In this document: positions 1-6,969 of the stretch, piece after piece
How positions within the stretch are numbered: position 1 is the stretch's first letter
Layout of the letters: the number at the start of each line of letters is the position of its first letter
Assembly (NCBI GenBank): GCA_945835425.1
Contig: CAMAJC010000027.1
Location: forward strand, 1 to 11,653
Source: an uncultured Clostridia bacterium
Lineage (GTDB): Bacteria > Bacillota > Clostridia > Oscillospirales > Ruminococcaceae
Reading direction: 5' to 3'
Length of the DNA: 11,653 nucleotides
Notes under the pieces: model-generated
Told to the model about the DNA's origin: nothing
What the model saw: only the letters and a program-made list of their open reading frames with translations
Databases searched by the model: none
Position numbers and translations under genes: made by a program

Positions 1-25
1 TTTTCTCCGCCGCAGGCGGGGAAAA
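1..25. repeat. 11-bp inverted repeat (hairpin) at window edge
   Basis: The first 25 bases form an inverted repeat with a 3-nt loop (12-14): arms 1-11 and 15-25 pair throughout, with one T:G pair at 6/20. The arms begin with TTTT and end with AAAA in both reading directions. That polarity is opposite to an intrinsic terminator, which needs U's after the stem. It may be part of a larger structure cut by the window edge. Function unknown. Confidence 0.4.
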
Positions 26-140
26 GCCGCGGAAACACATCTCCGTAAAAGAGGAAAACCGAATAAATCAGAGTTTTCCCAATAAAATGATGGACAGGGC
101 CTTCTCCACACACAGAGGTGCAAGGTGTGGAAAACGTCTG

Positions 141-1172
141 TCAGTCCTGCCCTCCGGCAGTCTTTGCCGGGTCCAGCGGCCCGACGCTTTCTTTCCATGC
201 TGCCGTACAGGGGATCGTCTCATGCCGGGGTGCGACGCCATGCTCAATCTGATCGATCAGGATATCCGCGCAGCGTCCTGCCAGCTCGTCCACCCGCTGA
301 CAGAGGGTCGCCAGCCGCGGCACCGTATATTCCCCGATGTTCAGTCCGTCGAAGCCGATGACCGAAACATCCTCCGGCACCCGCAGGCCGCTGTCCTGCA
401 ATGCCCGGACAGCGCCGATCGCCATAACGTCCGAAATGGCAAACACCGCCGTAAACTGCCGTCCGCGGGCAAGCAGCGTTTTGACCGCCCGGTAGCCGTC
501 CGCATAGGAGAAACGGACGGCTACATAGTCGCGCTGGGCGTCAAAGGGAATATGGTGGCGGTCAAAGGCCAGGAGACATCCTTCATACCTTAATCTTGCA
601 ATATCTGACCCCATACCGCCGCCAATGATCGCAATCCGGCGGTGTCCGAGTTCCACCAGATGATCAATCGCTGCTTCACATGCCTTCCGGTCGTCGGAGG
701 TGACGCTGGAAAGGTTTTCAAACGGAAGATCCAGGCCGCTGTTGGTGACCAGCACAGAGGGCAGCTCAATTTGCACGAAATCCGACAGGAAATTCTGCCG
801 GTTGCCGCCCAGGAAGATGATCCCCAGGGGCTTTTTCTCCCGACAAAGCTGGACAGCCCGTTCCACCGCGTTGGCGTCTTCATCCACATAGTCGACAACC
901 AGCGGGTATGCCGTCCGGCTGATTTTTGCCTGGATTGCCTCCAAAAGGTTTCCGAACAGCTCGTTGGAAGAGCCCTTGACCACCACGAGGATGGTGTTGG
1001 AGCGCTGCTGTTTGAGCTGCTTGGCGTTTGCGTTGAGCTGGAAGCTGCAGGCTTCCGCCGCCGCCAGAACCGCCCGCCGGGTCTTTTCGCTCACGTTGGG
1101 ATGGTTATTCAGCACCCGGGATACCGTCCCGACGGAATAACCGGTCTGCGCGGCAAGCTCTTTTATTGTCAT
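141..1172 (-). CDS. LacI-family transcriptional regulator
   Basis: DNA-binding transcriptional regulator, probably a sugar-responsive repressor of the adjacent ABC operon (343 aa, normal for LacI/GalR). The N-terminal helix-turn-helix is at residues 2-24 (IKELAAQTGYSVGTVSRVLN), followed by a hinge helix in which Leu53 sits at the minor-groove intercalating position. A periplasmic-binding-like effector domain follows from about residue 60, with the family signatures GHRRIAIIGG and ISDVMAIGAVRAL and the ending VPEDVSVIGFDG. I chose the ATG at 1172 because AGGAGG lies 8 nt upstream and the HTH begins right there; a longer frame to 1205 adds nothing family-like. It is the last gene of the operon, 51 nt after the MalG-type permease. 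No separate promoter is evident, so it is probably co-transcribed and autoregulated through the operators at 4552 and 4608. The ligand cannot be read from the sequence. Confidence 0.95.
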   Translation of the reverse strand: MTIKELAAQTGYSVGTVSRVLNNHPNVSEKTRRAVLAAAEACSFQLNANAKQLKQQRSNTILVVVKGSSNELFGNLLEAIQAKISRTAYPLVVDYVDEDANAVERAVQLCREKKPLGIIFLGGNRQNFLSDFVQIELPSVLVTNSGLDLPFENLSSVTSDDRKACEAAIDHLVELGHRRIAIIGGGMGSDIARLRYEGCLLAFDRHHIPFDAQRDYVAVRFSYADGYRAVKTLLARGRQFTAVFAISDVMAIGAVRALQDSGLRVPEDVSVIGFDGLNIGEYTVPRLATLCQRVDELAGRCADILIDQIEHGVAPRHETIPCTAAWKESVGPLDPAKTAGGQD

Positions 1173-1223
1173 AGCAGTTTCCTCCTTTCGGCGTCCGTCC
1201 TGCATCGGCGGACCACAGGAAGA

Positions 1224-2066
1224 TTAGCCCTTGACAGCACCGGCTGCGACCCCTTTGATAATATGTTTCTGACAGAACGCGTACGCAATGATAATCGGAA
1301 TGATGCTCAGCATAATGACGGCCATCGTCGCGCCGAGGTCGACGGTGCCGTAGCTGCCTTTCAAGTACTGGACATGAATCGGGATGGTCATGTATTTGGT
1401 GCGGTCCAGGACCAGGTAGGGCAGCAGATAGTCGTTCCAGACCCACATCGTCTGGAGGATGCCGACCGAAATGAGCGTCGGTTTGAGCATCGGCAGGATG
1501 ATGCCGAAGAAGGTGCGGACAGGGCCGCAGCCGTCGATCGCCGCCGCTTCCTCAATTTCCAGCGGCAGACCCTTGACAAAACCGGTGAACATAAAGATCG
1601 CAAGTCCCGCGCCGAAGCCCAGATACACGATCGGGATGGTGTAAGGGGTGTTCAGTTTCAGCCGGTCGGCGGTGAAGGTCAGGGTGAACATGACCATCTG
1701 GAAGGGAACGATCATCGAGAAAAGGCAGAGGTAGTAAAAGATTTTGCAGAAGAAGCTGTTGACGCGGATGATATACCACGCGGTCATCGAGGTGCACAGC
1801 AGGATCAGGGCAACCGAAACGACGGTGATCAGGACGCTGTAGCCGACCGACTGCATAAAGGGATAGTTGCCGAAGGTCATGCCTTTTACATAGTTGTCCA
1901 TGCCGACGAAGCTTTCCGCATTGGGGAAGGCAAAGGGCTCGAGGTTTACAAAAGCGTTGCTCTTGAAGGAGTTGATGAGGACCTCAAAGATCGGGATCAG
2001 CCAGATAAGGCTCAGCAGCGCGAAAACGACCGTGAGGATGATACTGCCTACAGATTTTTTCTCCAT
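1224..2066 (-). CDS. carbohydrate ABC transporter permease, MalG type
   Basis: Inner-membrane permease of a CUT1-type sugar importer (280 aa). About six hydrophobic segments are visible: residues 8-31, 73-93, 108-130, 143-163, 196-217 and 245-266. The EAA loop that docks the ATPase is at 172-192 (EEAAAIDGCG followed by ILP), typical of the MalG half. It pairs with the MalF-type permease just upstream. Its ATG overlaps the stop codon of that gene by one base (TAATG at 2068-2064), implying translational coupling. AGGAGG lies shortly upstream, inside the preceding coding end. Family assignment is firm; the transported sugar is unknown. Confidence 0.96.
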   Translation of the reverse strand: MEKKSVGSIILTVVFALLSLIWLIPIFEVLINSFKSNAFVNLEPFAFPNAESFVGMDNYVKGMTFGNYPFMQSVGYSVLITVVSVALILLCTSMTAWYIIRVNSFFCKIFYYLCLFSMIVPFQMVMFTLTFTADRLKLNTPYTIPIVYLGFGAGLAIFMFTGFVKGLPLEIEEAAAIDGCGPVRTFFGIILPMLKPTLISVGILQTMWVWNDYLLPYLVLDRTKYMTIPIHVQYLKGSYGTVDLGATMAVIMLSIIPIIIAYAFCQKHIIKGVAAGAVKG

Positions 2067-2986
2067 TACTGCTGTACCTCCTTCTGACGGGTCGCGGTCA
2101 GCTGGCTGATGGCGAGAACGGCGACAAGGATAAAGAAGACGACCGCTTTCGCCTGGGCGACGCCGTGCCAGTTCTTGTTGATGTTATAGGTCGAGTAGAT
2201 GTTCAGCGCCAGCAGCTCGGTCATGTTGACCTTTGCGCCGTTGGCAATGACCTGGGGAGCGCCGCCGGTCAGGGCGAGGTTCTGGTCGAACATCTTGAAA
2301 GAGTTGGTCAGGGTCAGGAAGGTGCAGATGGTGACAGAGGGCATGACGTTGGGGATAATGACCCGGAAAAGGGTCTGCCATTTGTTGGCGCCGTCGATCT
2401 TGGCGGCCTCCAGCATATCCTCCGGCACGGCCTGCAGACCTGCGATGTAGATGATCATGATGTAGCCGATCTGCTGCCAGGCGACCAGAATGACCAGTCC
2501 CCAGAAGCCGTAGGTGGCGTTGGCGGTCAGATAGGTGCTGTACTGCTTCAGGATGCCGTCAAAGATCATCGACCAGATATAGCCCAGTACGACGCCGCCG
2601 ATCAGGTTGGGCATGAAGAATACGGTACGGAAGAGGTTTGCGCCCCACATTTTCTGGGTCAGGGCGTAGGCGATCGCAAAGGCGGCCACGTTGATCAGAA
2701 TGATGGAAACGACCGCAAAAGCCGCCGTGTTCCAGAATGCGTGGACAAAGCCGGGGTCCGAAAGTGCCTTGACGTAGTTGCTGATGCCGACAAAGGTTGC
2801 GTCATCCGGGGTGTTGAAGTTGCAGAAGGACAGGTAGATGCCCTGGATGAACGGCCAGATAAAGCCGATGCAGAAGCAGATGAAGGTCGGCAGGATAAAC
2901 AGGGGAAACCATTTCTGAATCGGACGGCGGATCAGCATACTGGTGACGCTGTTGCCGCTCGCCTTCCTTTTTTTACTTTTAGCCAA
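2066..2986 (-). CDS. carbohydrate ABC transporter permease, MalF type
   Basis: Second membrane permease of the sugar importer (306 aa from the chosen start). A basic, Lys-rich N-terminus precedes the first membrane segment (about residues 28-50), with further segments near 85-110, 120-145, 163-187, 215-235 and 281-298. The EAA loop begins near residue 188 (PEDMLEAAKIDGANKW, then IIP). I chose a TTG start at 2986 because GAGGGAG (2999-2993) lies 6 nt upstream. The longer GTG at 3001 has no Shine-Dalgarno sequence and would bury the good one inside the gene; it would add five residues. It follows the binding protein after 122 nt containing a hairpin and overlaps the next permease by 1 nt. No ATP-binding subunit is nearby, so it probably uses a shared MsmK-type ATPase encoded elsewhere (family knowledge plus inference). 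Confidence 0.95.
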   Translation of the reverse strand: MAKSKKRKASGNSVTSMLIRRPIQKWFPLFILPTFICFCIGFIWPFIQGIYLSFCNFNTPDDATFVGISNYVKALSDPGFVHAFWNTAAFAVVSIILINVAAFAIAYALTQKMWGANLFRTVFFMPNLIGGVVLGYIWSMIFDGILKQYSTYLTANATYGFWGLVILVAWQQIGYIMIIYIAGLQAVPEDMLEAAKIDGANKWQTLFRVIIPNVMPSVTICTFLTLTNSFKMFDQNLALTGGAPQVIANGAKVNMTELLALNIYSTYNINKNWHGVAQAKAVVFFILVAVLAISQLTATRQKEVQQ

Positions 2987-2992
2987 AATATT

Positions 2993-2999
2993 CTCCCTC
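2993..2999 (-). promoter_or_regulatory. ribosome binding site deciding a TTG start
   Basis: GAGGGAG on the minus strand, 6 nt before a TTG codon at 2986-2984. No in-frame ATG lies nearby and the upstream GTG (3001) lacks a binding site, so this site argues for initiation at TTG. Confidence 0.6.
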
Positions 3000-3042
3000 A
3001 CTCTCAGGCAATACAGCCGGACATGGTTTTAAACCGGCAGAC

Positions 3043-3067
3043 GCAGGGCAGGTTTGGCCCGCCCTGC
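3043..3067 (-). other. intercistronic hairpin between binding protein and permease genes
   Basis: GCAGGGC (3043-3049) and GCCCTGC (3061-3067) form a 7-bp perfect stem with an 11-nt loop, 41 nt after the binding-protein stop on the minus strand. No U-tract follows directly. In sugar ABC operons a hairpin at this point commonly stabilises the upstream message or attenuates read-through, keeping the binding protein in excess over the permeases. That role here is inference. Confidence 0.5.
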
Positions 3068-3108
3068 ATCCTCATTTCCTGTCAGGCGTGTATCTGTTGT
3101 TTGTCGGA

Positions 3109-4503
3109 TCAGCCGTTCTGTGCAGCGTATTCGATTGCCCAGCCGTCAACGTAAGCGGTCTTGACATTTTCCCAGTTTGCATCAGAGGGATCTGCGGAAT
3201 AGGCAGCCAGAGCGGTGACAATGCCGGCTCTCCAGCTGTCGGTGTTGGGAGTATAAGTGAATGCCCAGCCGACGGTGTATTTGCCTTCAGCCAGCAGACG
3301 GTTTGCATCTGCAAAGAAGACGTTTTCCGGCTCTTTCGCTGCCTTGAAGGGGATGGGGCCAAACTGGTCAGCCATCATCGTGGTGCCTTCGTCAGAGGTA
3401 ACGACCCAGTTGATGAAATCGAGGGTAGCCTGAATGTCTTCCTCGGAAGCCTTGGCGTTGACTGCCCAGCAGTTCTCGGTGCCGCAGCAGAGAGCGGCAT
3501 TTTCTTCGCCGTCCACGCCGCAGTAGATCGGGAGCATGACCAGATCATCCGGGTTCATGCCGTATTTCTCGGGATCGACGAGGTTTGCGTATTCCCAGGT
3601 GCCCTGCTGGAAGAAGGCAGCCTTGCCGGTACCGAACTCAGCTTCACACATATCGCCGGTGGAGGTGGACAGGGTAGCGGGATCGGCGGAGGAGTCGTTC
3701 ACATACAGATCCCAGATGTTTCTGAAGTTGTCCAGATACTTGCCGGTGACGGTAGCGGGCTGTTCGGTTACGTTGTCGTCACGGAATTCGTAGAAGAGAG
3801 CCACGCTGGTCAGGTGACCGGAGTATCTCCAGGAGGAACTGCCGTCCAGACCTGCGGAGGTGAAGGCGTCGAAGCCCAGCTCGCCGGAACGGGCATGGAT
3901 GTCGTCCGCGACGGCTTTGAGGGAGTCGAAGTCGGTGATGTCCTCTACGGTGTAGCCTGCTTCCGCCAGCAGAGCCTTGTTGGTGATGATGCCGTAGGCT
4001 TCGTAGCAGTAGCCGATCGCTTTGACAGCGCCGTCATCGTCTTTGAGGTTGAAGTCATCGGTGGTCATCTGGGTGTAAACATCGGTGCCGGAGAGGTCGA
4101 GGCAGTAGTCGTTCCAGTCAGCCAGACCCTGTTTGTTGCCGACCTGGAAAAGGGTGGGAGCCTCGGACTTCGCCATCTCGGCGGTCAGGGTGTCGGAGTA
4201 GGTGCCGCCTGCAGCGGTGACGACCTTGACGGGAACGCCGGTCTGTTCGGTGTAGGTGGCTGCGAGTTCCTGCCAGGCCTGATCTGCTTCGGGCTTGAAG
4301 TTTAAGTAGTAGACCGAGCCGCCGGAAGCGGTGGAGCCGTTATCGGAAGCGGCTTCGCTGGTCTTGGAGCTCTCGGAAGAAGCAGGCTTACTTTCCTTGC
4401 TCGAGGAGCTGTCGCTGGAAGCGGTGTTCCCGCCGGAAGAGCAGGATGCGAGCATGCTGATGGCGATCATACCGGTGAGCAGCATAGCGGTGAATTTTTT
4501 CAT
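3109..4503 (-). CDS. sugar ABC transporter substrate-binding lipoprotein
   Basis: Extracellular solute-binding protein of a CUT1 sugar importer (464 aa, extracellular solute-binding family 1, UgpB/MalE-like). Residues 1-20 form a lipoprotein signal peptide with lipobox LASC and lipidated Cys21. A Ser/Gly/Lys/Glu-rich linker (22-60) tethers the protein to the membrane. The mature domain begins around residue 63 (VYYLNFKPEADQAWQELA) and has the usual family pattern: an early 'YTEQTGVPVKV' strand, 'APTLFQVGN' and a Trp/Tyr-rich C-terminal half suited to stacking on a sugar. AGGAGG lies 7-8 nt before the ATG. It is the first gene of the operon, directly behind the operator-bearing promoter. The ligand is not predictable; no glycoside hydrolase or kinase gene lies in the operon to hint at it. 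Confidence 0.96.
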   Translation of the reverse strand: MKKFTAMLLTGMIAISMLASCSSGGNTASSDSSSSKESKPASSESSKTSEAASDNGSTASGGSVYYLNFKPEADQAWQELAATYTEQTGVPVKVVTAAGGTYSDTLTAEMAKSEAPTLFQVGNKQGLADWNDYCLDLSGTDVYTQMTTDDFNLKDDDGAVKAIGYCYEAYGIITNKALLAEAGYTVEDITDFDSLKAVADDIHARSGELGFDAFTSAGLDGSSSWRYSGHLTSVALFYEFRDDNVTEQPATVTGKYLDNFRNIWDLYVNDSSADPATLSTSTGDMCEAEFGTGKAAFFQQGTWEYANLVDPEKYGMNPDDLVMLPIYCGVDGEENAALCCGTENCWAVNAKASEEDIQATLDFINWVVTSDEGTTMMADQFGPIPFKAAKEPENVFFADANRLLAEGKYTVGWAFTYTPNTDSWRAGIVTALAAYSADPSDANWENVKTAYVDGWAIEYAAQNG

Positions 4504-4547
4504 GATGATTTCCTCCTGTCAAATATGGGGATGATACCCGACGCTTA

Positions 4548-4576
4548 ATAATGGAAACGTTTCCAAAATTTGTCAA
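4548..4576 (-). promoter_or_regulatory. promoter of the sugar ABC operon
   Basis: On the minus strand TTGACA (4576-4571) is followed after 17 nt by CATTAT (4553-4548). The -35 is perfect and the -10 matches four of six. Transcription would start near 4541, giving a leader of about 38 nt before the first gene. A LacI-type palindrome fills most of the spacer and touches the -10, so bound repressor would exclude polymerase. Confidence 0.75.
4552..4565. promoter_or_regulatory. LacI/cre-type operator O1 in the promoter spacer
   Basis: TGGAAACGTTTCCA is a perfect 14-bp palindrome centred on CG, the hallmark of LacI/GalR operators. With its flanks it also fits the CcpA consensus WTGNAANCGNWWNCAW. 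Its place between -35 and -10 indicates repression. The binding protein could be the LacI regulator at the end of this operon, CcpA, or both. Confidence 0.85.
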
Positions 4577-4607
4577 ATATAATTGCCGTGCGGTCTTGCA
4601 CAGCGTA

Positions 4608-4623
4608 TTGGAAACGTTTCCAA
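4608..4623. promoter_or_regulatory. LacI/cre-type operator O2 upstream of the promoter
   Basis: TTGGAAACGTTTCCAA is a 16-bp perfect palindrome with the same core as O1, centred 57 bp upstream of it and about 35 bp beyond the -35. Two identical sites at this distance suggest cooperative binding or a short loop. It also matches the cre consensus. From here to the terminator at 4871 (about 250 bases) I see no gene or clear signal. Confidence 0.85.
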
Positions 4624-4870
4624 ATTCATGATGCAAGTATAACACATTGATTTCAGAATTGCAACTGTTTTCGTTTATGTTGCAGCAGATTCTATCATTC
4701 TCACAAATAACTTCTTACTGTTTGCGCACTTTGCACAATGAAGAGCCGTACCAGCGCCCTTTTGCGGCATATGATCCGCATTTTTTCACTTGTCGCGCAT
4801 GCTCTTCCATATCAATACTATGAGCATACAGCCGCAGATATGCGTATGAAACATAATTTTTCCGCACAGC

Positions 4871-4900
4871 AAAAAACGGCGCAGCTTTACGCCGCACCGT
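4871..4900 (-). terminator. intrinsic terminator of the alcohol dehydrogenase gene
   Basis: On the minus strand a 10-bp stem (4900-4891 with 4885-4876, two G:U pairs, loop of 5 nt) is followed by a run of six T's ending at 4871. It begins 16 nt after the dehydrogenase stop codon. Confidence 0.9.
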
Positions 4901-4916
4901 TTATACCCTGCCTCTG

Positions 4917-5942
4917 TTACTTCTCCGGTGAGATGATATACTTGCCGTTGGCGCGCAGCTCGGGTTTTGCGAGGATATCCGCCAGCTCCTCCAGCCCGGC
5001 GACCGCATAGACCATGCTGGAAACGTCCAGCCGTCCGGAATCGATCAGCTCCAGCGCCCGTTTCTGGGTATAGGGATTGATATAGGAGGCCTTCAGCTCG
5101 ATCTCCTTCCGGAAAACCTCAAAGGGCTTCACAGCGATGGTGTCGTCGGGTTTGGTCAGGCCGAACATCATGACGGTGCCCTTATTGCCGACGATATCGA
5201 TGGCCTGTTCGATGGTCGAGGTGCGGCCGACGCACTCAATGACCGTGTTGACCCAGGTCATACCGGCTCCGGCGAGCGCCGCTTTTACGTCCTCATGAAT
5301 CGGGTCGATGCAGAGATCAGCCCCCAGCCGCTTTGCGATCTCCCGTTTGCTTTCGACCGGCTCCAGGAGCGCTGTACGGGCAGCGCCGGCCAGTCTCGCC
5401 AGCTGGAGCATCAAGAGCCCGATCATACCGCCGCCGATTACGACGACCGTGCTGCCGGGATGGATATTGCACATATCGATGCCGTGGAGACAGCAGGCGA
5501 CCGGTTCGGTCATGGCGCCCTGCTCAAAGGTCGTGTGGTCGCCCAGCTTGTAGACCTGGCGCTGGTTGACGCTGCAATACTCGGCAAAACCGCCGTTGAC
5601 CGTGGTGCCGTAGCCGATCATGTCGGTGCAGAAATGGGCAATGCCATTGCGGCAGAAGTCGCATTTGCCGCAGTAGCAGTTGGGGTCGATGCAGACCCGG
5701 TCGCCGGGCTTGCAGACGGTGACGTTTTCCCCCACTTCGGCAACGACGCCGGAAAACTCATGGCCCAGAATCGTCGGCGGCGTGACCTCGGCAGCGCCCT
5801 TGTCGCCCTCATAGATATGAACATCCGTCCCGCAGACGCCGCAGGCCTTGACCTGAATCAGAACGTCCTCCGGCCCGACCTTCGGCATCGGGGATTCCTC
5901 CACCCGCAGGTCGTGTCTGCCGTAAAATACCGCACTTTTCAT
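4917..5942 (-). CDS. zinc-dependent medium-chain alcohol/polyol dehydrogenase
   Basis: Cytosolic NAD(P)-dependent dehydrogenase of the MDR superfamily (341 aa), sorbitol/threonine-dehydrogenase-like. The catalytic zinc site is complete: Cys37 in CGVCGTD, His61-Glu62 in GHEFSGVV, and Glu146 in MTEPVACC. The structural zinc loop is present as Cys91, Cys94, Cys97 and Cys105. The Rossmann glycine motif GGGMIG is at 170-175; Glu194 near the end of the second strand hints at NAD rather than NADP. The start at 5942 (MKSAVFYG) has GGAGG 7 nt upstream; the longer frame to 6140 crosses the promoter and is not family-like. It has its own promoter and terminator, so it is separate from the sugar operon although on the same strand. 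A sugar-alcohol or amino-alcohol substrate is plausible but cannot be chosen. Confidence 0.95.
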   Translation of the reverse strand: MKSAVFYGRHDLRVEESPMPKVGPEDVLIQVKACGVCGTDVHIYEGDKGAAEVTPPTILGHEFSGVVAEVGENVTVCKPGDRVCIDPNCYCGKCDFCRNGIAHFCTDMIGYGTTVNGGFAEYCSVNQRQVYKLGDHTTFEQGAMTEPVACCLHGIDMCNIHPGSTVVVIGGGMIGLLMLQLARLAGAARTALLEPVESKREIAKRLGADLCIDPIHEDVKAALAGAGMTWVNTVIECVGRTSTIEQAIDIVGNKGTVMMFGLTKPDDTIAVKPFEVFRKEIELKASYINPYTQKRALELIDSGRLDVSSMVYAVAGLEELADILAKPELRANGKYIISPEK

Positions 5943-5981
5943 ATACATACCTCCATCAGCTGCATTTTGCATCATACCTAT

Positions 5982-6010
5982 ATTATACCGGGATTTGTCC
6001 CGTCCGGCAA
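5982..6010 (-). promoter_or_regulatory. promoter of the alcohol dehydrogenase gene
   Basis: On the minus strand TTGCCG (6010-6005), 17 nt, then TATAAT (5987-5982). The -10 is perfect and the -35 matches four of six. It lies about 40 nt before the chosen start, which supports that start over the longer frame. Confidence 0.75.
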
Positions 6011-6069
6011 GGGCAGCAGCAGACAATCCGCAGCAGATTCTATTGGTATTTCCGCCTAAAAGCCTGTAA

Positions 6070-6098
6070 TTGCAAAAGGCTGGCCGGTATGCTATACT
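6070..6098 (+). promoter_or_regulatory. promoter of the peptide deformylase-like gene
   Basis: TTGCAA (6070-6075), 17 nt, TATACT (6093-6098), each five of six. It diverges from the dehydrogenase promoter, with about 60 bp between the two -35 elements. The predicted transcript begins after the ATG at 6089, ruling out that longer start for the next gene. Confidence 0.75.
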
Positions 6099-6142
6099 GT
6101 TTTTATACTTTTGCCGCTTTGGGCGGCGGACAGGAGGCAATG

Positions 6143-6553
6143 ATGATCAGACCCATTATCCGGGACGTCCTTTTCCTCGGGCAGAAATCGTCCCCGGCGA
6201 CCAGGGCGGACATTCCCGTCGGCGACGACCTGCTCGACACCTTAAAAGCAAACACCGATCGCTGCGTCGGCATGGCGGCCAACATGATCGGTGTCCACAA
6301 AAATATTATCGTAATCGATACCGGCCTGCTGAAACAGGTCATGTACAACCCCATTATCACGAAAAGATCCGGCCCGTATGAAACGCAGGAGGGCTGCCTT
6401 TCCCTCGACGGCGTCCGTCCGGCGACCCGTTACCGCGAGATCACCGTTCGGTTCCAGGACCGGGAGTTTAAGTGGCATACGGTCCGGTATACGGGCTTTC
6501 CCGCGCAGATCATCCAGCACGAGATTGATCACCTGAACGGAATCATCATTTAA
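6143..6553 (+). CDS. def: peptide deformylase-like protein (short, second-type)
   Basis: Member of the peptide deformylase family, metalloenzymes that remove the formyl group from the initiator Met of new proteins (136 aa). The metal ligands are present: Cys85 in EGCLS (83-87) and His126/His130 with catalytic Glu127 in HEIDH. The first family motif, normally GxGLAAxQxG, reads CVGMAANMIG (41-50): the conserved Gln is Met48 and the first Gly is Cys. In the family this Gln helps bind substrate, so activity may be lowered or the substrate may differ. The protein is shorter than standard Def (about 150-190 aa) and resembles the 136-aa deformylase-like proteins common in Firmicutes beside a canonical Def. 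Start 6143 is 5 nt from AGGAGG; the ATG at 6140 is only 2 nt away. The gene is monocistronic, outside the usual def-fmt cluster. Confidence 0.9.
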   Translation: MIRPIIRDVLFLGQKSSPATRADIPVGDDLLDTLKANTDRCVGMAANMIGVHKNIIVIDTGLLKQVMYNPIITKRSGPYETQEGCLSLDGVRPATRYREITVRFQDREFKWHTVRYTGFPAQIIQHEIDHLNGIII

Positions 6554-6664
6554 TTAAGATGTTTCCTGATGCGGTCGCCCGCCGATTCACAATAATCGCT
6601 GCCTGTTGTTCGCCATACGGCGGCGTACACGGATTTGTATAACCGGGAACATGGCAATAATTTG

Positions 6665-6695
6665 GTAGGAACGGGACGGGAAACCCGTCCCCTAC
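6665..6695. repeat. REP-like hairpin 1
   Basis: GGGACGGG (6673-6680) pairs perfectly with CCCGTCCC (6684-6691) around an AAA loop, inside an outer GTAG/CTAC pair. No U-tract follows, so it is a palindromic repeat rather than a standard terminator. Confidence 0.65.
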
Positions 6696-6826
6696 AGAGC
6701 GAACGTTACCTAAAACGGTAGGGGCGATCCCTCGCGGTCGCCCGCCGATTCTTCACAGATACCGCCGGTTATTCGCTCATATGATTACACGCCGGTTTCG
6801 CATAACCGGGAACGTGGTGAAATACG

Positions 6827-6860
6827 GTAGGTGCGGGCGACCGTAAAGGTCGCACCCTAC
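6827..6860. repeat. REP-like hairpin 2
   Basis: GCGACC (6837-6842) pairs with GGTCGC (6848-6853) over a GTAAA loop, inside an outer GTAGG/CCTAC pair (6827-6831 and 6856-6860). It occupies the same relative place as hairpin 1 in the second repeat unit but differs in sequence, so the structure is conserved more than the bases. Confidence 0.65.
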
Positions 6861-6969
6861 ACATCAGGAAAACATCCCATATATCGTGCGGGCGCGTCCC
6901 TGTGATATCCGCCAGTCTTCCTGCGTGAACGAAGCCCTTTAAATCGTGCCGCGACCCGCGGCACACCTG

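Larger units (their letters stand above)
6571..6860. repeat. diverged tandem duplication of REP-like palindromes (about 163-bp period)
   Basis: This is the core of a 464-base gene-free stretch (6554-7017). The 18-bp GCGGTCGCCCGCCGATTC occurs at 6571-6588 and 6734-6751. ATAACCGGGAACRTGG occurs at 6639-6654 and 6802-6817. Both pairs are 163 bp apart, with a diverged 50-bp segment between them in each unit. Each unit ends in a GTAGG...CCTAC hairpin (6665-6695, 6827-6860). A third palindrome, GGGCGA/TCGCCC (6722-6727 and 6738-6743), spans the junction. No plausible coding region is seen on either strand. Confidence 0.8.

Noticed and set aside
1..25. Terminator for the LacI gene
   Set aside because: The hairpin has T's before and A's after the stem on either strand, the reverse of an intrinsic terminator. 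A weaker stem at 53-59/73-79 with a TCTTTT tail on the minus strand is possible but too A+T-rich to call.
642..2087. 481-aa open frame on the plus strand
   Set aside because: It lies antisense to the LacI regulator and MalG-type permease, crosses both genes, is rich in Asp/His/Arg/Gln low-complexity translation, and has no ribosome binding site or family motif. It is a shadow of GC-rich coding DNA.
2165..4305. Two long plus-strand open frames (2165-3154 and 3088-4305)
   Set aside because: Both are antisense to the MalF-type permease and the binding protein, whose protein motifs are clear. The shadow translations are Gly/Val/Asp repeats without known domains.
4715..4897. Small frame between the sugar operon promoter and the dehydrogenase terminator
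   Set aside because: It lies partly inside the terminator hairpin, has no Shine-Dalgarno site and no recognisable protein feature.
4682..6044. GCAGCAGATTCTAT present near 4683 and near 6031
   Set aside because: This 14-base match has no shared flanks, symmetry or link to similar signals, and may be chance or a repeat too short to support.
6571..6860. Possible CRISPR array
   Set aside because: There are only two units of about 163 bp with unequal conserved blocks; there are no short regular repeats with unique spacers of 30-40 bp, and no cas genes.
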